A DNA stretch of 34,376 nucleotides from JAAZBW01 sp035647855 (GTDB lineage Bacteria; Actinomycetota; Actinomycetes; Actinomycetales; Actinomycetaceae). Both the position numbers and the translations under genes were made by a program. Shown piece by piece: positions 7,805 through 14,383 of this stretch. Location: the NCBI GenBank assembly GCA_035647855.1, contig DASRMP010000017.1, positions 1 to 34,376 of the forward strand, given 5' to 3'. Every line of letters begins with the position of its first letter. Position 1 is the stretch's first letter. The notes below the pieces were generated by a model. That model searched no databases. It worked only from the letters and a program-made list of their open reading frames with translations, and was not told the origin of the DNA.

Positions 7805-8623
7805 ATGAACAGCAACCGATACAACAACCACGAAAACCACAGGCGCTGCCGCCCCGCGCGGCCGCCCATCGGCGATGACTTCGCCTCGTCCGGCGGTCCC
7901 GTCCGTCGTCACAACGGCGGCGGCCCACGATCCCATGACGGCTTCGACGGCGACTACTCCCGCCGCGGCTCATCCCGCGGGGGCGGAGGTCACGGAGGTG
8001 GAGGCCGCGGGGGCGGAGGCCGCGGACGTCCCGGCGGCAGGGAAGGCCACGAAGGGCGCGGCGGGCGCGGCGGACGCCAAGAAGGGCGCGGCGGCTACGG
8101 CGGTGGGGGACGCCGTCGTCGGCACGGACGCCCACGCGGCGACGTGCGCGCCGCCATCCTCCTGCTCCTGGCCGAGCAGCCGCGGCACGGCTACGACTTG
8201 ATCCAGGAAATCGCCGACCGCAGCGCCGGCACCTGGACCCCGAGCCCCGGCTCCGTCTACCCCACGCTCCAGAGTCTGGAGGACGAGGGCCTCGTGACGA
8301 TCGAGAACGTCGCGGGCCGTAAGACCGCCTCCCTCACGGAGGCCGGAACGGAGTACGTGGAAGAGAACCGCGAGTCCTTCGGCACGCCGTGGGACACGAG
8401 CGAGGACCGCGATGCCGACCTCGCCATCCGCAGGGAAATCCTCGCGCTCAAGGATGCTGCCACGCAGGTGGTGCGCGTCGGCGGGCCGGAGGACTACACG
8501 GCGGCGGCCGCAGTTCTTGCCGATGCCCGCAGGGAGCTCTACCGCATCCTCGCGAGCGACGGCGACGGCGACGGTGGCGGTGGCGGTGGCGGCGACGGTG
8601 GCGGCGACGCCTCCGACGCCTGA
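7805..8623 (+). CDS. PadR-family transcriptional regulator with long RGG-rich N-terminus
   Basis: Residues about 115-190 form a PadR winged helix: VRAAILLLLAEQPRHGYDLI, WTPSPGSVYPTLQSLEDEGL and VAGRKTASLTEAGTEYVEEN. A helical C-terminal part (about 200-255) probably dimerises. Residues 30-110 are almost wholly Gly/Arg with many GRGG, GGRG and GGGG runs, and the C-terminus ends in a Gly/Asp run. Most PadR proteins start near the winged helix, so this one has about 110 extra residues. The start at 7805 has GAAGGAG at good spacing and the whole tail is in frame, so the tail is probably translated. Autoregulation is expected through the operator at 7754-7773. The ligand and targets are unknown. 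Confidence 0.88.
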   Translation: MNSNRYNNHENHRRCRPARPPIGDDFASSGGPVRRHNGGGPRSHDGFDGDYSRRGSSRGGGGHGGGGRGGGGRGRPGGREGHEGRGGRGGRQEGRGGYGGGGRRRRHGRPRGDVRAAILLLLAEQPRHGYDLIQEIADRSAGTWTPSPGSVYPTLQSLEDEGLVTIENVAGRKTASLTEAGTEYVEENRESFGTPWDTSEDRDADLAIRREILALKDAATQVVRVGGPEDYTAAAAVLADARRELYRILASDGDGDGGGGGGGDGGGDASDA

Positions 8624-8634
8624 CCCGACCCGAT

Positions 8635-8910
8635 GGCGCACGATCGTCACATCGGGGCGCACGATCGTCACACGCAGATTTTCGGGGCGCACGATCGTCA
8701 CAAGATGGCTGGCGTCCGTCACATCGGGGCGCGCGAACGTCACACGCAGATTCTGAAGGCGCACGATCGTCACATTAGGGCGCACGATCGTCACAGCATG
8801 GCGTGCGAACGTCACATCAGCGAGATCAGGGCGCACGATCGTCACAAGATGGCTGGCGTCCGTCACGATGGCGCAGTGACGTCACTGCGCCATTGTGACG
8901 ATCGTGCGCC
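8635..8910. repeat. Array of ten direct and one inverted 16-bp GGCGCACGATCGTCAC units
   Basis: Units start at 8635, 8656, 8686, 8758, 8779 and 8830 as exact copies of GGCGCACGATCGTCAC. Variants lie at 8728 (GGCGCGCGAACGTCAC) and 8800 (GGCGTGCGAACGTCAC), and shortened GGCGTCCGTCAC units at 8711 and 8855. An exact inverted copy lies at 8895-8910. Between the last direct and the inverted unit is a perfect 26-bp palindrome (8868-8893; half-arm ATGGCGCAGTGAC). Spacing is irregular (17-30 bp), with recurring linkers such as ACGCAGATT and AAGATGGCT. The array begins 12 bp after the PadR stop. It is not a CRISPR. The inverted end could form a large hairpin and act as a terminator. Confidence 0.85.
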
Positions 8911-8941
8911 ATCCCTCACGTCGCAGATTCGGCCCATTCTT

Positions 8942-8971
8942 GGACTCTCCGTGCCTCTCTGCACGGAGTCT
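8942..8971. terminator. Possible hairpin after the repeat array
   Basis: GACT-CT-CCGTGC pairs with GCACGG-AGTC across a short loop, giving a 6-bp plus 4-bp stem with a 2-nt bulge. It could end transcripts from padR. No T-run follows. The remaining bases up to 9099 hold no recognisable gene. Confidence 0.35.
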
Positions 8972-9099
8972 GTGCCTGGGCTCGGAGTCAGAGACCGCCC
9001 GGCGTTCAGTTCCTCAACGAGGACAGCACGGCGGCTGTTTCCCGGCAGCGCCTTCGGCAAGTCCTACAGGTGGTCGAGGGGCTGGAGAACTCGCGGGAC

Positions 9100-9678
9100 T
9101 TATGCTTCCCTCAACAGATCGACCACCGACTCCAGGGAATAACGGCGCTCGAGCTCGCGGAGTATCCAATCCACCGTGTATTTGGGATCTCGACCACCGC
9201 GACGTCTGGCCATCTCAGCGACAGCCATCAGTGACCTCATAGGGTCCACAGACACCGTATTGAGCAGAAACTCCTTCGGAAGGAGCACCTGGATCGAGTC
9301 GGGAACCCTGTCACTCGGAAAGTCCTTCACGTTGTACGTCACTATCGCGCCCGCACCGCCGACGCACGCCGCCGCGACCACGTGTTCGTCATTGCGGTCG
9401 GGCAAGCCGTACGACCCTTCGAGGGCCTCCCAGTCAAGGACAATTGCATCCTCAAACGCACGCCGCATCTCGCCGATGAGATGCGTGGCTCGCGCGGTGG
9501 CCTCAACGACCGGCAGGTGAATGCGATCCTCGAGCTTCTTCTGTTCCTCGTTCTCGAGTTCCGCGAGGATAACCTCGCTCCAGAGCGGCCGATACAAGCC
9601 CTCGACGGCAAGAGAGAGCATGAAGTCGCGCTGGAGGCTCGGCCAGAGCACGTTTGTGTCTAGGAAGGCGCTGAACAC
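9100..9678 (-). CDS. PIN-domain ribonuclease toxin
   Basis: The 192-residue protein begins VFSAFLDTNVLWPS; Asp7 is the first catalytic acid of the PIN fold. Further conserved acids lie in WSEVILAELENEE and LPDRNDEHVVAAA, and the domain ends with IVTYNVKDFP. PIN toxins cleave RNA, often tRNA. The gene follows the HTH antitoxin and starts in the same frame as it: the antitoxin's TGA is followed by only four codons before the GTG. The Shine-Dalgarno GAGGAG directly abuts the GTG, an unusual arrangement that predicts weak or termination-coupled initiation and therefore less toxin than antitoxin. The C-terminal 60 residues are an extension beyond the minimal PIN fold. Confidence 0.85.
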   Translation of the reverse strand: MFSAFLDTNVLWPSLQRDFMLSLAVEGLYRPLWSEVILAELENEEQKKLEDRIHLPVVEATARATHLIGEMRRAFEDAIVLDWEALEGSYGLPDRNDEHVVAAACVGGAGAIVTYNVKDFPSDRVPDSIQVLLPKEFLLNTVSVDPMRSLMAVAEMARRRGGRDPKYTVDWILRELERRYSLESVVDLLREA

Positions 9679-9690
9679 CTCCTCAGTCTG

Positions 9691-10221
9691 TCACCCGTCC
9701 CGACGTCGGCGCCGTTCCGCCACCGCTCGGCGCGTTTCCTTGAGCGACTCGAGAACGACCTCCAGTTCGCCTTCGTCCTCGATCTCGACTGACATGGCTT
9801 CGATCGCGTCATACTGCTCGCGCCGCCTGGTCTCTCTGTAATCCAACACGTCGCGCAGCAAGAGTCGACGATGAGATCGAATCCGCTCGTACGGTAGGCG
9901 ACCTTCATTGAGAAGCTTGACGAGGGTCACCCGGCTGATTCCCAATAGATCAGCGGCCTGCTGCGTGGTGAGCTTCTTCGACAACGGCGCAATCGTCACC
10001 GCGAGTCCTTGATGCATAGCCGACACCACCTTGGTGAGCACCTCGTACATCTCCGGAGGAAGCTCCACCTGATCCCCCACGTCGGCTCCGGAGAGAAAAT
10101 ACTGAGCCGCGGGCCGTGTCCCTCGCTTCTGCTCATGCGCAGAGATGAAGTCATAGACCTTCGCAACTTCGTCTGCCGCCGCTGGTTCAAAGGTTTCCTG
10201 ACGTCCCACTTCCGATCCCAT
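9691..10221 (-). CDS. HTH (excisionase-type) antitoxin of the PIN toxin
   Basis: The 176-residue protein carries a MerR/excisionase-like helix-turn-helix at about residues 85-125: LTTQQAADLLGISRVTLVKL, LNEGRLPYERIRSHRRLLL. Such proteins are standard partners of PIN toxins in actinobacteria: they bind the promoter and neutralise the toxin through a C-terminal tail, here acidic then Arg-rich (IEDEGELEVVLE, RRAVAERRRRRDG). I chose the ATG at 10221, about 10 nt after GGGAGG. A GTG three codons upstream (10230) would sit too close to that motif. Translation stops 12 nt before the toxin start. Confidence 0.8.
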   Translation of the reverse strand: MGSEVGRQETFEPAAADEVAKVYDFISAHEQKRGTRPAAQYFLSGADVGDQVELPPEMYEVLTKVVSAMHQGLAVTIAPLSKKLTTQQAADLLGISRVTLVKLLNEGRLPYERIRSHRRLLLRDVLDYRETRRREQYDAIEAMSVEIEDEGELEVVLESLKETRRAVAERRRRRDG

Positions 10222-10244
10222 CCTGTTCACCCCTCCCTTCGATT

Positions 10245-10268
10245 AAAACGTAAACGCTTTCGTTTCGT
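10245..10268 (-). promoter_or_regulatory. Possible autoregulatory operator of the toxin-antitoxin operon
   Basis: Upstream of the antitoxin lies an inverted repeat AAACG-CTTT-CGTTT (10252-10265), flanked by another AAAACG (10245-10250). Closely spaced AACG elements just before an HTH antitoxin suggest its own binding site. This is inferred from position and symmetry only. Confidence 0.4.
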
Positions 10269-10443
10269 TCGTCTATCGCACGTGGGAATCGTCATCAAAT
10301 CTCGACCATCGCCTCGAGGTGTCCGAGGAATCACCCACGGCACGCCGGACCGCCAAGGCCCCGCGTGATCCCTCGGCCCGGCTGTCACTCGTAGCAGCAC
10401 CCCTCATCTGGCGACTACCCTGGAACACGAGAGGAGCCCACAC

Positions 10444-11142
10444 ATGGCCACCACCGCGCCCAACACCACCCTCACCTCCGACCTCCTCCTGCTCCTCTGG
10501 GACGACGAGTCCGGCCGTCCCCTCGCCGTCAGCACCAAACTCGAGGCCGTGGTCGCGGGCGCCGCAGTCCTGGACCTGCTTGACTCGGGCGCGCTCGAGA
10601 TCGAGAACCCCACCGCCAAGCCGAAGAAGCAGACCCTTGCCCGTGTTCCGGGAGCGGCTCTGCCCTCACCGGAGTTCGAGGAAATCGCGGAGTACGCGCA
10701 CGGCAGGACCATCAAGAAGGCCGTCGGCGGCGCGGCGGGCGTCAACGCCACGCGGACCCGCAGCAAGGACCTGCGCAGGGCTCTGCTGGACAAATTCGTC
10801 GAGTCCGGACTCCTCCAGTTCGAGGACTCCAGGGCGCTCGGCATTTTCCCCTGGCCCCGCTACAGGGCCACCTACCAGGGCGGATACGAGGATGCCCTGC
10901 GCGAGCGGCTCCGCGGCTCGCTCATCGAGCACCGCACCCCCACGCTGCACGAGGCCGGCCTCCTCGCCCTCCTCGGCACCGCGAAGGTGACGCACAAACT
11001 GTTCCCCCACGACGACAAGAAACTCGTCAAACGCCGCGCCAAGGAAGCCATCAAGGACGAAGCGCTCGCCGGTACCCCGCAACTTGTCCTCGGCGCTGTC
11101 CAATCAGCCATCGCCGCCGCAGCGGCAGCCGCGTCCTCCTGA
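10444..11142 (+). CDS. GOLPH3/VPS74 (GPP34) family protein
   Basis: The 232-residue protein reads TLTSDLLLLLWDDESGRPLA, LEAVVAGAAVLDLLDSGALE and TLHEAGLLALLGTAKVTHKL. This pattern is the all-helical GPP34 fold, known from the Golgi phosphoinositide-binding protein GOLPH3 and found also in actinobacteria, where its role is not defined. The ATG has GAGAGGAG 8 nt upstream. It ends in an Ala-rich tail and is convergent with the gene ending at 11168, only 25 bp away. It is likely cytosolic or peripheral at the membrane. Confidence 0.88.
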   Translation: MATTAPNTTLTSDLLLLLWDDESGRPLAVSTKLEAVVAGAAVLDLLDSGALEIENPTAKPKKQTLARVPGAALPSPEFEEIAEYAHGRTIKKAVGGAAGVNATRTRSKDLRRALLDKFVESGLLQFEDSRALGIFPWPRYRATYQGGYEDALRERLRGSLIEHRTPTLHEAGLLALLGTAKVTHKLFPHDDKKLVKRRAKEAIKDEALAGTPQLVLGAVQSAIAAAAAAASS

Positions 11143-11167
11143 TTTCCAGCTTCCTGGTTTCCCGCGT

Positions 11168-11926
11168 TCAGTCGCAGGTGTCGCAGATGCCGGTCGCGGG
11201 CAGTGCCGTGTAGCAGGTCGGACAGATCGCGGGCGCCTCCTCCACGCGCCGCGTCGGCTTCGCAGCTTCCACGCGCGAAGGCGCCGGCCGCGCCCGCGTT
11301 TCCGCCCGCGTCGGCGGTGCCGCCTTCGCGCGCGAACTCCCGCTCGCACGCGTCCTCGACGACGACGCCGCCGCCGCCTTCCGCTGCGACGCCGCGCGGC
11401 TGGTCCGCGCCGCCGGTCTCGACGCGGCCGGTCTCGACGCCGCCGGTTTCGAGGCCGCCGGTTTCGAGGCCGCCTGCACGGCCTCCTCGCGTTCGGCGAT
11501 GGCGAGGGCGCGCACGACGTCGTCGGGAATGTCTGACGCGAACTCGCGATAGACGCGGAGGCGCGCCCGCGCGGCGACTGCCTCGCGCTTCTCCAAAGCG
11601 GAGTCAGGGCTGGCGACGGCCGCCGCGAAGAGATCGCCGATGCTCGGGCGCACGACGGCAACGGAACTCAGCGGCGGAAGGTTCTCGTCCGCGCAGCGGC
11701 GGCTGACGGTGGAGAGGACGGAGCCGATCCAGTGGGCGGAGTCCGTGCGCGTGAAGAGGCCGCTGCGCTCCTGGACGACCTCCGCGAGTTCCGAGTACGT
11801 CACCGTGGCTTCGTAGTTCTGTGCCGTCTCCATGAGGACATCGAACGCCGCGGCGGACCAGGGCTCCTTGCCCTCAGTGGGACTGACGTAAGTAGGTCGG
11901 GGTTCCTGCTGGTCATCGAGGGTCAC
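11168..11926 (-). CDS. Conserved protein: N-terminal domain, Ala/Arg/Ser-rich linker, C-terminal zinc ribbon
   Basis: About 250 residues. The N-terminal 90 contain AQNYEATVTYSELAEVVQER, AHWIGSVLSTVSRRC and LPPLSSVAVV. I know this domain only as an uncharacterised actinobacterial one. The middle (about 145-230) is a basic low-complexity linker with repeats such as ASKPAASRPAAS. The end, CPTCYTALPATGICDTC, has four cysteines in two CxxC pairs and should bind one zinc. A basic linker plus zinc ribbon suggests nucleic-acid contact; this is inference. Start: I prefer the GTG at 11926. The frame can extend to a TTG at 11941, and neither has a clear ribosome binding site. Confidence 0.7.
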   Translation of the reverse strand: MTLDDQQEPRPTYVSPTEGKEPWSAAAFDVLMETAQNYEATVTYSELAEVVQERSGLFTRTDSAHWIGSVLSTVSRRCADENLPPLSSVAVVRPSIGDLFAAAVASPDSALEKREAVAARARLRVYREFASDIPDDVVRALAIAEREEAVQAASKPAASKPAASRPAASRPAARTSRAASQRKAAAASSSRTRASGSSRAKAAPPTRAETRARPAPSRVEAAKPTRRVEEAPAICPTCYTALPATGICDTCD

Positions 11927-12030
11927 GCATTCATTCTGCAACGGTCGCGGCCGACACGCCGAAGCTGGCTCTTGTTGCCACTCCGGCCCGGGTGTGATTC
12001 CCGCGATGTTCGCCGGCGTCCGCTTCCCTC

Positions 12031-12813
12031 TCAGCCCGCCATCAGCTCCTGCAGCCGCCGAGTGACCGGGCCGACCTCGAACCGCCGGCCGTCCAACTCG
12101 ATGACCGGCACCACGCCCTTGACGGAGCCGGTGACCATGACCTCGCCGGCGGCGAAGATCGCCTCAGGCGTTACCCTCTCCTCCACGACGACGATCCCCG
12201 CCTCCCCCGCCCGCTCCATGATCACGGCGCGGGTCACTCCGGGCAGGATTCCGGCGTCGAGGGGCGGGGTTATCAGCCTGCCGCCGCTAACGATGAACAG
12301 GTTGCTCATCGTGCCCTCGCAGTAGTCGCCGCGCAGGTTCCGGAACAGCGCCTCGTCCGCCCCGGCCGCCCGCGCCTCGGCAATCGCCCACATGTTCTCC
12401 GCGTACGAGGTCAGCTTGTGCGCCGTCAGCGGGCTCAGCTCGTTCACCGGCCACGACGCCGTCACCGCCCTGACCGTCACCCTGTCCGGCGGCAACTCCG
12501 ACAGTTCGACAACGCAGCTTCCCGACCCCGTCACCGTGTAGCGAAGGCGGGCACCTTCCGGTGGGACGAAGGGGAGCACGGCGGCAACGCCGTCGTCGAT
12601 GGTCTTTCTGTCCACGGGCGGGAACCGTAGCGCGCCCGCGGACTCGAGCAGGCGTTGGAGGTGGCGCTCGTGTTCGACGATCGTGCCCCCGCCGGTGACT
12701 CGCGCCGTCTCGAACAGGGCGTACCCGCGGGTGAAGGCGAGATCGGTGGCGGCGACGGCGGGGGCGCCCTCCGGGACGAGGGTGCCGTCTGCCCAGATGG
12801 CGAGCGTCTTCAT
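12031..12813 (-). CDS. Class IV PLP-dependent aminotransferase (PabC/IlvE-like)
   Basis: The 260-residue protein starts MKTLAIWADGTLVPEG and includes LAFTRGYALFETARV, LTAHKLTSYAENMWAIAEAR, EALFRNLRGDYCEGTMSNLF and GILPGVTRAVIMERA. The Lys of TAHKLTSY is the PLP Schiff-base lysine, and EGTMSNLF with GILPG are fold-type IV signatures. Members include 4-amino-4-deoxychorismate lyase (folate synthesis), branched-chain and D-amino-acid aminotransferases. The short length favours the PabC/lyase group, but the sequence does not decide. The same frame stays open far upstream to 13551, but that extension is antisense to other features and has no support, so the ATG at 12813 is used. Confidence 0.85.
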   Translation of the reverse strand: MKTLAIWADGTLVPEGAPAVAATDLAFTRGYALFETARVTGGGTIVEHERHLQRLLESAGALRFPPVDRKTIDDGVAAVLPFVPPEGARLRYTVTGSGSCVVELSELPPDRVTVRAVTASWPVNELSPLTAHKLTSYAENMWAIAEARAAGADEALFRNLRGDYCEGTMSNLFIVSGGRLITPPLDAGILPGVTRAVIMERAGEAGIVVVEERVTPEAIFAAGEVMVTGSVKGVVPVIELDGRRFEVGPVTRRLQELMAG

Positions 12814-12948
12814 GCGGTTCTTTCGGGGAGCGGCGGGCGGCGAACGTGCCCCAACTGTACGTCCCAGTGGCGGAAGTGGTGGAGCCGTTGTAGCAGGTGG
12901 CGGCCGTGCCGTTGCGGGGCCGAATCCGGGCGGCGCGCCGGAGCGCTG

Positions 12949-13335
12949 CAAATCCAGGAAAACACGACTTCCGCCGCCGAACCGACTGCGGACCAGTCCG
13001 TCTCTCTCGCTTGTGCGGAGATGTCCGGGCCAATTGCCGAGGCAAGCACCGCCATGACCGCGATCGACGCGGTCGGCGACGACGATGCACAGCAAGCGGT
13101 CGACATGTGGACCGAACTCGCGGACGCCTTCGGTGAAATATCTGAATCGGTTACCAATGCCGAGGTGAAGAGCGCTGCGGCTCAAGTCCACACGGACATA
13201 AGTGCCGTACGCGACTCTCTCCAGAAAATCTATATCGATGGCGATATGAGCGCAGAGGCACTCTCCGAGTTCACGGATGTCAACACGGCTTGGTCGGAGT
13301 CCTACACGGCGCTTCTCGAGTTGTGCACTCCCTGA
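12949..13335 (+). pseudogene. 5'-truncated exported (lipoprotein-like) protein
   Basis: The frame contains a plausible mature domain: SVSLACAEMSGPIAEASTAM, VDMWTELADAFGEISESV, ALSEFTDVNTAWSESYTALL and a final LCTP. Two cysteines far apart and a preceding Ser/Thr/Glu-rich stretch (QENTTSAAEPTADQS) look like the region after a lipobox. No start codon, ribosome binding site or signal peptide precedes it; upstream in frame is Trp/Arg-rich sequence antisense to the aminotransferase. The 5' end therefore seems lost, or translation starts at the internal ATG (13021). A strong hairpin follows the stop. Confidence 0.5.
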
Positions 13336-13357
13336 TCCCAGAGATTTCCTTCCATGT

Positions 13358-13386
13358 GTGTGGCCGCTCCTCAGGAGCGGCCACAC
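13358..13386. terminator. Strong terminator-like hairpin
   Basis: GTGTGGCCGCTCCT and its exact complement AGGAGCGGCCACAC flank a single base, giving up to 14 paired bases (12-13 in practice, with a small loop). It lies 22 bp after the stop of the truncated exported protein and before the CRISPR leader region. There is no T-run. Confidence 0.65.
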
Positions 13387-13648
13387 GTAGAAAGACCCAG
13401 TCCGCGCGCCTACAAGCACAGATCCAGGCGGCCCAGGATCTCGACCAGCTCGCACCGGAAGCCCTTTGATGGGCGGCATTGTAGGTGGGCCGGCACTTCG
13501 CCCAAACCCGCGTCTGGTGTGCAAGTACTCTGACCAGCACAAACACCTCATTTGGGCTACGCCGGTTCCACTCAGAGAGGCCCGCAGAACGACTCGTGTG
13601 CAGACACGCCGCTCCGGTGCTGGTCACAGGCCCGTTTTTGGGGGTACA
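13387..13648 (+). promoter_or_regulatory. Probable CRISPR leader region
   Basis: This gene-free stretch sits before the first intact repeat. The array's degenerate repeat is at the other end, so the leader should be on this side. It is not clearly AT-rich; CCCGTTTTTGGGGG (13631-13644) just before repeat 1 is its most distinct part. A short open stretch ending ALAPEAL-like near 13470 may be the tail of a lost gene. No cas gene is present. Confidence 0.4.
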
Positions 13649-14247
13649 GTCACCAGACACGTCCCGCGAAATAGCGGATAGAAACTCCACCGGCACAATA
13701 TCCCAGTGGGTGTGGGCGTGTCACCAGACACGTCCCGCGAAATAGCGGATAGAAACATTCGCGCGCGTCCGAGCGTAAGGACGTGGTCTGTCACCAGACA
13801 CGTCCCGCGAAATAGCGGATAGAAACACATCTCTTCTTCCTCTCCAGTTGTTCCGGTACTCGTCACCAGACACGTCCCGCGAAATAGCGGATAGAAACCA
13901 GGGAGGCAGGCGGTCATGGTGAGACCCGTGGTGTCACCAGACACGTCCCGCGAAATAGCGGATAGAAACTGAGATGCATGTTCGGCGTCGCGCCAGAGAC
14001 TGAGTCACCAGACACGTCCCGCGAAATAGCGGATAGAAACGTGGACGCGGATTTGTGCAGGTTGGCCATGAAGACCACGTCACCAGACACGTCCCGCGAA
14101 ATAGCGGATAGAAACGGCAGTGGCTGCGATCAGCGCAGGGGATAGAGTCGTCACCAGACACGTCCCGCGAAATAGCGGATAGAAACTCGATGACCCCCCA
14201 AATGTAGGAGTCCAGTTCCTGGTCGCCAGACACGTCCCGCGAAATAG
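13649..14247 (+). CRISPR. CRISPR array: eight 37-bp repeats, one degenerate end repeat, eight spacers
   Basis: Identical 37-bp repeats (begin GTCACCAGACACGTCC, end AGCGGATAGAAAC) start at 13649, 13720, 13790, 13862, 13933, 14004, 14079 and 14150. A ninth copy at 14222 has one substitution and breaks off after 26 bp. Spacers are 33-38 bp and all different. The GAAAC 3' end and the degenerate final repeat indicate transcription rightward from a leader left of 13649. CCGC-GAAATA-GCGG inside the repeat can form a short stem. The repeat style fits type III or some type I systems, but no cas gene lies in the window, so the subtype is open. Confidence 0.98.
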
Positions 14248-14256
14248 GCGCGTTTG

Positions 14257-14284
14257 GCGACAGACCACCAAGGTGGTTTGTCGC
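14257..14284. terminator. Hairpin between CRISPR array and the convergent defence operon
   Basis: GCGACAGACCACC, loop AA, GGTGGTTTGTCGC: 13 pairs including one G-U. It begins 10 bp after the degenerate repeat and lies about 100 bp downstream of the methyltransferase stop on the other strand. It may end both the CRISPR precursor transcript and the long operon transcript. Confidence 0.55.
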
Positions 14285-14383
14285 GGTGAAGACTGGCCTT
14301 CGGACGATCGTCACACCGGTTGCAGCCAAGAGACTCGCAGGTGCCTCACGAGGGGGCCGGTCGCACCATCACTCTGTGGAGTG

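Noticed and set aside
7970..8866. 298-residue minus-strand frame with repeated TIVRP-like peptides
   Set aside because: It runs antisense through padR; the peptide repeats are only the translation of the GGCGCACGATCGTCAC array.
8635..8910. The 16-bp repeat array as a CRISPR
   Set aside because: Units are short, spacing is irregular (17-30 bp), linkers recur and one unit is inverted.
12814..13551. N-terminal extension of the aminotransferase frame up to 13551
   Set aside because: It is antisense to the exported-protein remnant and the terminator, and class IV aminotransferases start at the MKTLAIWADG position.
13624..14329. Minus-strand frames with repeated FYPLFRGTCLVT
   Set aside because: They are translations of the CRISPR repeats.
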